Shown: piece after piece, positions 21,090 through 30,683 of the stretch
Position numbering within the stretch: the first letter of the stretch is position 1
How the letters are laid out: each line of letters opens with the position of its first letter
Assembly (NCBI GenBank): GCA_034696485.1
Contig: JAQIWT010000159.1
Span: 1-30,683 of the forward strand
DNA: 30,683 nucleotides
Source: Isohypsibius dastychi
Taxonomy: Eukaryota; Tardigrada; Eutardigrada; Parachela; Isohypsibiidae
Reading direction: 5' to 3'
The notes under the pieces: model-generated
The model's input: only the letters and a program-made list of their open reading frames with translations
The model's database searches: none
Told to the model about the DNA's origin: nothing
Made by a program: the position numbers and the translations under genes

Positions 21090-21274
21090 TACCGTAATGT
21101 CCGAATTAGAAGCCCCCCCCCCGTAATAGAAGCCCAGTCCGAAATAGAAGCCCAAATTTACCCTAGTTTTCAAGGGTCCCCCCTTTAAAAAACGCTTTTT
21201 TTCGTCATGTGACAGGTTGGAAAAATTGCTTTGAAAGAATTGTAGCCCGGGCTTCTAATTCGGTCATTACGGTA
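21090..21274. mobile_element. MITE-like element B with TACCGTAATG ends (185 bp)
   Basis: The left end TACCGTAATGTCCGAATTAG, continuing into AAGCCC, matches the inverted right end over 26 bases with one mismatch. Both ends carry TA. Internal units CCGTAATAGAAGCCC and CCGAAATAGAAGCCC with a poly-C run correspond to the inverted complement of the units in element A, so A and B belong to one family. There is no coding capacity. Confidence 0.8.
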
Positions 21275-22522
21275 TTCGATGGTTCCGAAAAGCAGTTTCA
21301 CAAGGGTGGCCAGAGCGTTATCGTTAGAGAACCTCGCCTGCAACGTGCGACAACGACTCCAGTCCAGTATGACTCCACATACAGTATAACCGCCCAATCG
21401 CTGTCCAGAAATCAGAAGCAGAGTGATCTCGACAACACCGTGAATAATTGCGATCGGAACAGTTAGCTGCGGGTTTTTACAGTACACAGTGTCAGGAAAA
21501 AGATCTAGCTGAGCAGTAAATCAGCTACTTTGCAGCTATGTACATGCTTACGGTTCAGACTTCGGGGCACTATGGGTCTCCTAGTGTGCACCTGTGCAGT
21601 ATGCATCATTTTGACAAGGTCGATGAAACAGAAATGGCTATACGTAGAAATATCCTCGAACAGGTCCGCATAATCCTTCAGCTTGTTTTGTCTCGCTTCA
21701 CTATTTTTTGCCGCTTTCACCTGTCTGCTTTTTAACCTACATCAACAGGATCTCTGTCGTCATTTCGCTTTTTATGCCATCCCAAACCGCTTCCTGTTTT
21801 TCGCGTGACATTTTCGGCTTTTAAACGAACGGGCCAAGCTTTTTTTGCTGAATGGTTTGGTGTTTGGCACTGTCTGTTCCCTTTGCCCTAATTTCGGCAG
21901 CTTTTGTAGAACTAAAAAAGGTAATAATTTGCTCCTTATGAAAACGCCCGGACACAAAATTAAATTCTTGGTTGCGCTTTTTATCACATGTTTATTATGT
22001 TATGGTTTGCCACAGAAACCAGTGGGATAGTACCGTAAACTACTGACCACAAACGTCCACCACGGACCACGTGTCTTGCGTTCATGGCATTAATAGTGAA
22101 AATGCACGAAGTTGGAGACTACTTTGAGTTAGCTCGAGTCACCATAAATCCGTTTGAGCAGCGTCAGGGACATCGCGTGACAGAAGTTTGACCATCTTTA
22201 GAAGATGTCAACTGACCCAGAAAGAGCAGGTTCTTCAGGAACCGCCATCGGCGTGGATGATTCCTGAACACGTGACAGTGGTGCAATGGTGGCATGGAAA
22301 CTACACTCGTTCGCAGTGCAAAAGCTGCTGCCTGCCACGTGCATGTTGATAAAGTAACATTATCGGTTCGATTTTTTCCCTGAAGCATCTCAATGCTCAA
22401 AGCTCGTTCTAGACAGGTGCGCAGCGCATAGACCGGACTGGTGCCGCATAGTACTGTACATGATGTTGATACTGTCGAGCACGGAATTACATGCGGTCCG
22501 CCGTCTGCTAGTACTGTGGGTT
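21275..22522. other. Intergenic, no recognised gene
   Basis: Open frames here show no domain. A 30-codon frame beginning at the ATG at 21939 encodes a signal-peptide-like segment (IKFLVALFITCLLCYGLP) and stops at once; it could be a lone first exon or chance, and is not called as a gene. Confidence 0.4.
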
Positions 22523-22744
22523 GATTGCGCTAAGCCCAAAAAGGGATGGCGATGGCGATGGTGCTGAAAATGAACCCTCTGAATATTGACGTCACACCCA
22601 TCAGTGCCATCCATTCTGATGGATGTCGTGGCGCCAAACTCGATTTTGCATGGTCCCATCCATTCGGGCCCATACCGACCGAGATTGGTCGATTTGAAAA
22701 TGGATGGTGGCATGGTGTCATCGCTTTTTGCGCTTAGCGCAATC
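22523..22744. mobile_element. MITE-like element C with GATTGCGCTAAGC ends (222 bp)
   Basis: GATTGCGCTAAGC at the left is the exact inverted complement of the right end, and similarity continues inward (CAAAAAG then GATG) with scattered mismatches over about 28 bases. The interior contains a small hairpin CATCCATTC/TGATGGATG. It has no coding capacity and shares no sequence with elements A and B. Target duplication could not be told apart from the repeat ends. Confidence 0.65.
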
Positions 22745-24257
22745 TCCCCTGTATATTTGCCTCCTGAGGTCTTGATATGAAGCAAGTCTCCCTGAAATAT
22801 GCTTGTTGACCTGCATCATGCTGCCGACAAGGCTGTTACAATTAATTAATAGTTTACACGTAATTGCAAGTTGTTTAACTTTCAAAGAACAATCTATTTT
22901 GATAGTCTCGGATAAACTAGAATTTCAGAGCTTCATGCAGACTGTCAAGCTCAAGCCTCGCTTATCGTGAAAATGTTTTAATGAGCTAGTTCAACGAAAA
23001 ATGCGTCATTGCGAAGCAGGTGGAAATGGCTGAACGGTTGAATGAGTCAGATAACGTTTCGTTGACTATCTGCTCTCGAGGGAAGTGCGCAGCGAGTTCA
23101 GTACTCTTGTGTCTCTGACCTGCATTCCCTACAAATCGAGGCAGAGCCAAACTGACGAGCAATAGCCTAGCAAAGCACGTTGTGGTGATTGTGAAGTTGC
23201 CAGTTTCCAGTTTCCAATAACTTTGCAGGCAATTCGAGCACCCATCCGGTGTTCTTTGATCTCTAATGACAGATTTTGAAAACCAGTCTCGCACATTGTG
23301 TCGATTACGGAAGATTGGCCCAGAGTACCTGTATTGCTATTTTGAGCTATGCACATCGTAATTGCAGGCATGCTGATGTGCATTCAGAAGTTTCTGGAGT
23401 TGATTAACTTCCCTGGTATGGCCGCTCCTTGAGTATTCGAATCGGATTCTCCAACCCACACCTTACAGTCGTTTCGGAATCGTAAGTGCACTAAATGGAA
23501 TCTTTGCGATTGAGAAGCACTGGTGGTACATTATCAGCAGCTTGTTACCTTATATCTCGTTTGAGCTCGGTTCTATCGTGCTCCGCATTGCCTTCAACAT
23601 TTGTACTTTCAAGTACTAGCTTCCGTCGAATGCTAATCTTTTCTGAAAGCAGGTGTAACCGAGGCGGTTACTTGTGCGAAGATCCGGTCGATCGAACGAT
23701 CTTCCCTAGTCGCAGGCGAATTTTCCATCTGATTTCTCTCCTACAGTAGGCTCATGCAGTGGATCTTGAGTTGTGTCATCGTGTCAATGTCAAACCTAAA
23801 TTAGAGCTACGCAGCTGAGGTTCTATCTTCCCGCCTATGAAATGAACGAAAACAAACGCTCGCGAATATCGTTTTATCTAAAACAGTTTACCTTGAACAG
23901 AATTTCAATGTGGCTTCAATATCCATTAGTACAGCCAAAAGCTGAAAAGATAGCCAAAACGTGTTAACCTCCCCTCCAGCAGTAGCCAACAACCGCGGCA
24001 CTATGCCGTATTGACTGCTCCACCGTTTTAATGTGGTATGGTGTGGTGTGGTGTGGTGTGGTGTTGGTCTGAGCAGATGGGTTTATTCTGAGAACAGTTA
24101 AGAAAGTTTTGAGTGTTTGTGTATGGGTATCTTGCTTTAGTTATTGCCACTTCGACCCCCTTTTGCAATAATATACCTGCCTTCGATCTTTATTCTTCAT
24201 CGTATTATTTAGGCTGGCTCGACTGGTGATTCGCACGTGATTCTCCTCGAATGAAAC
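22745..24257. other. Intergenic upstream of the PCGF gene
   Basis: No gene was recognised. Minus-strand frames at 22986-23383 have a hydrophobic run but no in-frame ATG at a useful place. A TGTGG microsatellite sits at 24032-24065, about 200 nt before the PCGF start. Confidence 0.45.
24032..24065. repeat. Pentanucleotide microsatellite (GTGTG/TGTGG)n
   Basis: About five to six imperfect pentamer copies occur in a row. It lies in the probable upstream region of the PCGF gene; no function is implied. Confidence 0.85.
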
Positions 24258-26458
24258 ATGGATGATATCAGGGCGGTCTCCAAGAAGGATATTGCAGAAC
24301 TGTTCAAATGCGGACTTTGCGGTGGGATCATTGTGGAAGCCTCGTCACTACCTGAATGTCCACATGTTTGTGAGTAGAGAACGATGTTTTTTTCAGCTCT
24401 TACTCCACCTCAGTCTTGTTTCAGTTTGCAAGAGTTGTATAGTCAACCACTGCCAAAACGTTCCTGCCAACTGCCCGTTGAAGAATTGCGGCGCTGAGAT
24501 ACATGCGTCGAAGCCACTTCAGCATCTCAAGTATGAGCGATATTGTATCAAGCTCTAACTTCTTAAAATAAGTTGTGTTTACATAGGAATGACGCTTCGC
24601 TGCAGACTCTGATCAACAAGTTCTTCCCAGATGTCTATCTTGGTACGTTGTATTAAAATTTATCACATTGTTCGTGTTCCAAGTGCTGATCTGATTAGAT
24701 GAAATGGAGCGACGACGATTGTTTTTCGATGAATATTGCGCAAGACGTGAGTGGTGTTGCGGGATTCGATTGAACTCAAGTTCAGTTAGCTTGTTGTTAT
24801 AGGAGATATTAGCATGACCCGATATTCTGGGGAGCAGATCGGTGTATCGGCGAATCATCACTGGCTACGCTCCGTTCCAAAATTACTGCAAGTTAGCGTA
24901 GAATATGATTTGGAGTTGAGGTACTTTATTATCTCTTTTGATTAAAAAAGATTTGAAGTCAAACAGCACCTTTTTATTTGAAGTCAAACAGCGCCTTTTT
25001 ATTTGCAGTCAGGACGACCTTTGTATCCAACCTGCTCGATTCTGCAAGAAGGTGATATCTTGAAGTGCGTTGTGTTGTTTACTGATCGAAGTAATCACGT
25101 GTTTGATTACAGATTCATGTGATGCTAGTTTCCAGCACTTGTCTGGTGGGCAAAATCCGCAAGCTCATCTGTGCGAAGCATGACATCAAGAAAACGGAGC
25201 AGGTATGTAGCTTTTGTCGTTCAGTATTTTGTCAATGAGGCTCTCGACTAATTAAATGTCATGCACTTCGTGTGCTGTTCCTTGCAGTTTAATTCTCGTA
25301 AACAGCAAATTGACGCCATCTTCAGTTCGGATGTGTCGTTATTTAATATGAACTCCACTTTATATGAAGAACACTTTGAAATTCAATTCGCTATGGTTTG
25401 CGCAGATCACATGAAAACTGTTTTGGAAAATAGCTCTGGGCATATTTTGGATATTTTGAAAGAGGCTTGTACTTTTCAGGTTGTTATTCTCCATGCAAAC
25501 ACGTTGGTTGGCGACGAATATCAAGTAGAACACTTTCTGCGTTTCGGGATGGTTGAGGTAACATCAACTTGCGTGATCCAGCTGCGCAATGGATGGATTA
25601 TGTCTAATTGAGATAATGGTTTTATTATCCGTTTTAGGGTGGGGACACGATTCACCTGAAATACTGCTTCGTCGATTTACCAAGTCACTACGACGCAGTC
25701 AGTCGGGAAGCTGCGTTGCGCAAAATGATCCACCGGAGGCCACTCATTAGTGTTGCTCCCGTGAAAACAGAGCCAGTTGAACCAGAAATTGCACTTGCTC
25801 ATGAAGTACCCGTGGCTGGCAGTGTGATTTCAAGCACTTCCGACCCCCTGATGGATGCATCTGATTTATCATCAGTAGTGTCATCTTCAAATGACCACAG
25901 CACAAAAGGATGTACCGGATTATCACAGTCGAGCCTTCCCCTGAAGAAACGACGTTATACCCCGGATGTGTCGCCAAGTGTTCCTGTTAAGCAAGTGAGA
26001 TGCGATTTTAATACTAGTTTATCTGCGCACCCACTCTGTTTTTCGTAGAACACTGAAACTGAGGCAGAAAGAACCACCGATAAAATTCTGGAAGCGCTAC
26101 TGCTGAAAGAACGCGATTCGGAGAGCGAGTTTGAGACGGAAACCCAGATCCAGCCGCTGTTCCCGAATTCTGTGATCTCAGGTACTTCCAATGTTGCATA
26201 TAACGACTTTGCATGGTATTTGAGGTATTCGTGCTTTCAGTGTCGTATTCTCGGAAGAAGTTCAAGTATCAACGCTTCTTCCCACCAAGCCCAAAAAATC
26301 CGAATGAACCGAGATCTCCTGTGAAGCAAGATAAGGGACGGATAGTGGATGAAGATGACGTTGTACGATCCAAGTTGCACAATCCTGGAACAATGCAGTC
26401 AGCTGTTATTAAGGCACGCTTCGATACGGGAGCCAGTCGCCCGCCTGGAGTTGCGTAG
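24258..26458 (+). CDS. PCGF: Polycomb group RING finger (PCGF) homologue with RAWUL domain and long C-terminal extension (11 exons, about 452 aa; 516 aa with cassette)
   Basis: Exons: 24258-24369, 24425-24530, 24587-24642, 24699-24746, 24803-24920, 25009-25051, 25113-25202, 25480-25557, 25638-25994, 26049-26181 and 26241-26458, all in phase. The N-terminal RING has C18, C21, C34, H36, C39, C42 and C54, with CPHVFCKSC typical of PCGF; the last pair is C-x4-C (CPLKNC) instead of the usual C-x2-C. The PCGF linker follows (NDASLQTLINKFFPDVYL, DEMERRRLFFDEYCARR). The RAWUL domain spans about residues 130-230 (VGKIRKLICAKHDI, TEQVVILHANTLVGDEYQ, IHLKYCFVD). The extension after it holds a SUMO-type VKTE at 259-262, KKRR and Ser-rich acidic stretches. 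PCGF proteins pair with RING1 in Polycomb repressive complex 1, which ubiquitinates histone H2A. It is longer than vertebrate PCGF1/3/5. An in-frame segment 25288-25479 may be retained (see findings). Confidence 0.85.
24951..25008 (+). repeat. 25-bp tandem repeat ending in a splice acceptor
   Basis: Two 25-base copies (24951-24975 and 24976-25000; ATTTGAAGTCAAACAGC then A or G and CCTTTTT) are followed by the start of a third, ATTTGCAG, whose CAG is the predicted acceptor of PCGF exon 6. The change GAAG to GCAG distinguishes the working copy. Confidence 0.75.
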
Positions 26459-27468
26459 TAAGCAGTGCAATGCATAGCGCTTCATACTGAAAACATTTTC
26501 TGAATTTGCAGGTGCCGTGGTTGTTGTAGTTGTGCAGCTCAGCCCTCTCACTGTATGGCTCAAAGAACTGTGCTCCGACAATGTTTCCATTAAATTTCGC
26601 ACACGACTTTTTTCTCTTCTTCTCGTCGTATCATCGGCGGCATCTCGTTTTTTGCCAAAGATTTTGTGGATATCGCGCTTCGGACGGTATCTGAATCTGA
26701 TTCACGGACAATTCTGTTTCTTTCCTCGGTGTTCCGAGATTGTTTTGTTGTTTCTCGTTACTCGTTACTACCATGAAGCGGAATATGTTATTTCGACGAC
26801 TTCGTTGCGATGTTTTGCTAGCTACGCAGTAGGGATGGGCAATATTACTGCGCGTGTGATTTGGCGTGCAGCCTTTTAATGATGGCTGTCATTATGCTAT
26901 TTTTCTCAATCTTTCGAAAACAGACATGACTAGCTCCTGTTGATCAAAAGAAGTCGCTCGGCAATGTGGTTGAAAACACGCGTTCCATGGCACCAGTCGA
27001 TCTGCGGTTTGCGAGTTTGCACGCTCGTAAACCAACCGTCCTTCCTGATTCACCAAGTAATGCCGCTCAGAGGTGACACGCTTTATTGATGTTTTATGGT
27101 ACAGTCTAAATCATATGGACAGGTCACCAACCGGAGGACATAGAATAAACCAACCTAAATGGTGAACTGCATCAAAAGATATAATAAGAGCAATGCGCTT
27201 AGTCGAAATGACTGATCGAAAACAATACACATAAGTGAAAACAGGCATTACCGGCAGTATTCATGCAGATGGACCATCTAATTGATTTTTCCATTGTGAT
27301 TGTCACGAAAACAGCGATGAGGCGCAACCTAAATCTGAGTGCAATACGACACCATGGTGGCACATTAGCAGTACAATGAAGTTGACCCTTTTGAACTGAC
27401 AGTTTAGGTTATGAACAAGCCAAGTCAACAACCTGAGTGCTTCCCCTGTTCTGCGGATCTTTCAATTG
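26459..27468. other. Convergent 3' region between the PCGF and GPCR genes
   Basis: No coding feature was recognised. A plus-strand AATAAA at 27144-27149 (about 690 nt past the PCGF stop) and a minus-strand AATAAA at 27082-27087 (about 380 nt past the GPCR stop) cross each other, so the two 3' UTRs would overlap slightly if both are used. Confidence 0.4.
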
Positions 27469-28693
27469 TTATTGTGTTTTGCTCACGGGGCCGCTCGAAG
27501 AAGCAGGAGCGACACCACTTGTCCTGCTGGTCTGTTGATTAGCTCGTACACTGGGCTCCGTGTCCATGGTGCTGACTCGCGATGTGCGCATCAACGCGAG
27601 CTTGCGGAATGCTCGTCGAACGTCGTCATTTGCCACATTGAACAGAAAGGGATTGACAGCTGACATCGAGTATGCGATCCAGTAGGTTGTAATGTAGGCT
27701 TCCAAGTTGAAAAAGTTGATGGTCAAGCTCAAAGCTTGATACACAAACCATGGGCCCCACATTATGACCAACGTCACGAACAGCAACGTCAACAACAGGT
27801 TGGCTTGTCGTTCATGTCGGGCCCGTTTACTTCCACGGGATGGTTCTTGAATTTGACGGTTACGATGACGTTGGATTTGTCCAAGTTTGGTGATAGTGAA
27901 AAAGTAGCAGATGACTGTGAGGAGACAGGGGGCCCATTCAGTGAAAACGATGAGGTAGAAGTTGCTTGACCAACGTGGTGTAGTCCCAATGTCCCAATGA
28001 CACATGTGGGGTGGGAACCGATCCCCATGGTACATCCGTTCATAAGCCAAACTGGGGACCAAACAGACATGCACTATCACCACACTCAGAACGATTGCAC
28101 CGATGGACTTTCCAACTGAATTATGTAGTTTGTAGGATATCGGAGAAACGACTGCCCATGTTCGATCCAGTGAAATAATGAAAATACCTACAATAACACA
28201 AACGTTTGAAAACTGATGGGCTATGTAAGTCCATCTGCCCCAGCACGTGATCGCAACGTCTTATTTTGGTTAAAGCGTTTAAAAACCTGTTCTTTTGATT
28301 TAAATAAGCTACCAGTTTGAACCACCGAGATTTTTTCTGTTATTTCATTGTACCCATGAGGCTAGTAGATGTGTTGAAAAAGTCAAAATAAATCCAGAGC
28401 GTGCACTGCTTGAAACCCAGTGACCAGTAGCCGTGATAGACGTCAATGGTGTAGTAAGTCATGCCGAGGCATCCAACCAAGAAATCGTTTACAGCCAAAT
28501 TGAGAAGATAGTAATTGAACGGTTCACGGAGACGTGGCTCCATGATGAAGGAAACGATGACCATCAAGTTAGCCAAAATGGTCACAATAACTATGATAAC
28601 CATGATTAAAAGAGACCACCATGGCGCTGGTGGTGGTGGGACGAAGTCCAGTGCAGTGGTTACATTAGTAGTCACGTTTGGAAAGTCCGTCAT
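27469..28693 (-). CDS. Class A GPCR of aminergic type (2 exons, 352 aa)
   Basis: Minus-strand exons are 28354-28693 and 27469-28187, joined in phase 1 within TM3. All seven spans are present. The short N-terminus has two N-glycosylation sequons (N6, N10). Aminergic hallmarks are N1.50, D2.50 (NLAVNDFLVG), C3.25 and D3.32 (CTLWIYFDFF), P5.50/Y5.58, W6.48-x-P6.50 with W6.51/F6.52 (MWGPWF), W7.40, Y7.43 and N7.49-P7.50. D3.32, W7.40 and Y7.43 together form the usual amine-binding acid cage. Departures are DRT for DRY, M for C before W6.48, and NPFLF for NPxxY. The third intracellular loop is short and basic; the C-tail is Ser/Thr-rich. The amine ligand cannot be named; muscarinic, histamine-like and orphan receptors are all possible. 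Confidence 0.88.
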
Positions 28694-28775
28694 TCTCGTA
28701 ACTGGAACGAGATTCTAGCCAGCGAGAAAAATAAACTGTGATGGAAAAATATGCTTCTTCTGATAGCTCAGTTTA

Positions 28776-28782
28776 TTATATA
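28776..28782 (-). promoter_or_regulatory. TATA box candidate of the GPCR gene (TATATAA)
   Basis: CTATATAATAAA reads on the minus strand about 85 nt upstream of the GPCR ATG, a plausible distance for a short 5' UTR. GPCR genes often lack TATA boxes, so confidence is low. Confidence 0.35.
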
Positions 28783-30623
28783 GTGGCCGAGGTGGTTGTT
28801 GTCAACGATGGAATAATGGGTTTCGCCGCAGGAGCCATGATCTGTTGGCAAGGATTTTTCTGGATTTTGCATGAGGTTTGGTTTTGAGTAGAGCTGTTAT
28901 GCGTGAGTTTTAACAATGCAGTACCTGCGAAATGGGTTGGTTGTTTGTCTCCGCAGGAAAAAAAACAAGAACAACGGAAAGACGACGGAGATGACAACGT
29001 GAATATGACACTGGATTCGCTATGACGCTGTGGCATGATTTACTGTAATGCAACGGAAAACAGGATCTTGGGTTGCATCCAATTCAAGTGCTCAATTAAT
29101 GCACATTGCACCCTACAGCAGAGTAAGTACAAAAGGCCAGTAATATGAGATCATTTGTTTGACCTGCGGGTCAACGCATTGCAAAACAGCATGCAGCAAT
29201 GGTTCATGAACTGAGTTCTTCGTTTAGCGCAGCATGAATAGGAAGACAAACGTCGTACCTTGCAATTCGGCAGTGAATGTTCATGAAACAAAACTTCCCG
29301 AAACATATGTTGCATCCACAATATAGAAGCGATATGAAGAGTGTAGATTGAAGCGATTCCCAACACCGAGAAATAACTCAGAAATCGAGTGGAAGACTCC
29401 GAAAATCCAAAGTGGCGAATTGGATGTAATCTGCATCAACGTAGTGTTCGTTTTGTTACTTAAATTAAGATTCTGTAAACTTCTACAAAATCACGTTAAA
29501 TATCGGATGATGATGGCGATGCAACTCCTCCATCTCCACTCGAATGCATTCCCGAATGTCTTCTCGCCGATCGGTAGTGGCCAACTGGCCATGACAAAAG
29601 CACGCTGAGAGAGCATGACCCATCCTCGTCAATTTCGCTGCCTGCACTTGCGCACCTTTCGGCGATGTTTAGCCAACTTCACCTTTCGGTTTCCGTCCTG
29701 GATTAGAGCCCATTGAACCCCAACTAACACGTGCGGAAAATCGGCAAACTTTTCATAGTTCACTTTCCTGAGCCTTGACCCTTTCGGTGACAAAAGCTCA
29801 CGTTCTGCGAAATCAGTATTTACAACAATTCGTACCCCGAAGCTTCGTACACGAAAGTTTATGGTACTGACAAAATGTGAGAAGATAAGGTCTCTTGGTT
29901 AAAGGTTCAGTTTCTACTCAACTCAAAAATCAAACCGTTTTAGCATCCTGAACAACTTTCTGATCCACGAGAAGAACAAGGATTTCCCGAGGCTCTGAGT
30001 CTGACCACGAAACCTCAAGTCACGAAACCTTTTGCGCACGAGATCAACCGACAGCGAAAGCTCTTGACTTCAGAACCAAGAAGCAAAGAATGCTCTACTA
30101 CGAGAGCTCTCACTACAAAAAGTGGTCCACCAAAGGGTGCGGAAAATGCTACGTGATGCGATGCATATCGAATATCGATACAGGACAAACCCAGTTTTCC
30201 TTTGTCCGCACATTAGAGATACGAAACGGGAAGTGGTTATCTACAACCCTCCTCAAAGCGCAAGTTTCCTTATAAATCTTTACGGGTCCCTGTGATACCA
30301 ATACCCGACCAGTTTTCATCATAATAAGCAGCACTGGCATTACGGATCTTCATTTTGATATTGCTGAAACTATATATATATAGTAACCGATCACTTGCTC
30401 AATATAAAATTCAGATTGCTTTTTCGTTATGAACCTGAGTTAACAAAAGAGCTGGTACAGCCAGTTTGGATGTTTCAGGGTCAGGGCATCAACAAAGGTG
30501 CCCTGAATAAGCACGGATGCCGTGGATATTACCCATATTAACAATCCTGAGGATTTCTTGTGGCTCCCATCATACCAGCACCATGGCACCTTATGGCATG
30601 ATCCGCCTAGTGTATTCGAGAAT
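28783..30623. other. Intergenic, no recognised gene
   Basis: Open frames are under 100 codons, have no recognised domain and do not join into a spliced gene that I can support. A frame at 30090-30275 contains a small Cys cluster (CGKCYVMRC) but no context supports it. A short TA dinucleotide run occurs near 30370-30381. Confidence 0.5.
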
Positions 30624-30683
30624 AGAATAGCTATTCCGTTTTGGACGGAATAGCTATTCCAATTTTGACGGAATAGGTATTCC
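30624..30683. repeat. 23-bp palindromic tandem repeat running off the window edge
   Basis: Units start at about 30624, 30647 and 30670. Each begins with the 14-base palindrome GGAATAGCTATTCC (first copy A for G at base 1, third copy G for C) followed by a variable spacer (GTTTTGGAC, AATTTTGAC). The array is cut by the end of the window, so its length is unknown; a satellite or minisatellite is likely. Confidence 0.8.

Noticed and set aside
21939..22031. 30-codon frame with a signal-peptide-like sequence
   Set aside because: It stops immediately after the hydrophobic part, no downstream exon was found, and there is no supporting promoter or poly(A) signal.
22986..23383. Minus-strand open frames with a hydrophobic stretch (FARLLLVSLALP) as a possible signal-peptide exon of the receptor gene
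   Set aside because: No in-frame ATG stands at a suitable place, the distance to the receptor is about 3 kb, and no splice phase evidence links them.
30090..30275. Frame with a CGKCYVMRC cluster near the right end
   Set aside because: Too short, with no recognised domain, signal peptide or splice partners.
1..30683. tRNA, rRNA, CRISPR or bacterial operon features
   Set aside because: None could be seen by eye; gene structure is intron-rich eukaryotic. A tRNA or structured-RNA scan was not possible, so small RNA genes could be missed.

Overview
The window is animal nuclear DNA, not bacterial. Coding sequence is broken into short exons with GT-AG introns, mostly about 50-300 nt, and in every gene rebuilt here the exon phases join without a frame error. 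The products (an ABTB2/BTBD11 relative, an ENKD1 enkurin protein, a Polycomb PCGF protein, an aminergic-type GPCR, a natriuretic-peptide-receptor-like ectodomain and a CBM14 chitin-binding secreted protein) point to a compact-genome invertebrate that lays down a chitinous cuticle. A tardigrade or another small ecdysozoan is my best guess. That is inference; no sequence here fixes the species.

Layout: 1-3413 has no recognised gene but holds XhoI-core palindromes and a good TATA box. 3414-10036 (+) is a 12-coding-exon ABTB2/BTBD11-like gene that keeps the histone-fold-like and ankyrin parts but has no BTB domain. 10684-13051 (+) is a proline-rich protein with a CtBP-type PLDLRVK motif, with a 450-bp inverted-repeat element in its fourth intron. 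13657-14763 (+) is ENKD1. 15322-15729 (-) is a small secreted Gly/Tyr-rich protein with its own TATA box. 16725-17649 (+) is a one-domain peritrophin-like protein. 17835-20238 (-) is a receptor with a guanylate-cyclase-receptor-type ligand domain, one membrane span and a very short tail. 20239-24257 is gene-poor and holds two MITE-like elements. 24258-26458 (+) is a PCGF RING/RAWUL protein. 27469-28693 (-) is an aminergic-type GPCR. 28694-30683 has no recognised gene, and a 23-bp palindromic tandem repeat starts at the right edge.

The genes are independent transcription units and I see no operon or single pathway. Three are chromatin or transcription candidates (the ABTB2-like protein, the CtBP-motif protein and PCGF), two are surface receptors, two are extracellular matrix or cuticle candidates, and one is a microtubule/cilium-type protein. 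The most interesting points are architectural: a BTB-less ABTB2 protein that appears to keep the post-BTB tail, a clearance-receptor-like protein with no room for a cyclase, an in-frame optional cassette inside the PCGF RAWUL domain, and two members of one TACCGTAAT-ended element family. All exon joins are hand-predicted from splice consensus, phase and family resemblance; no transcript data were available.
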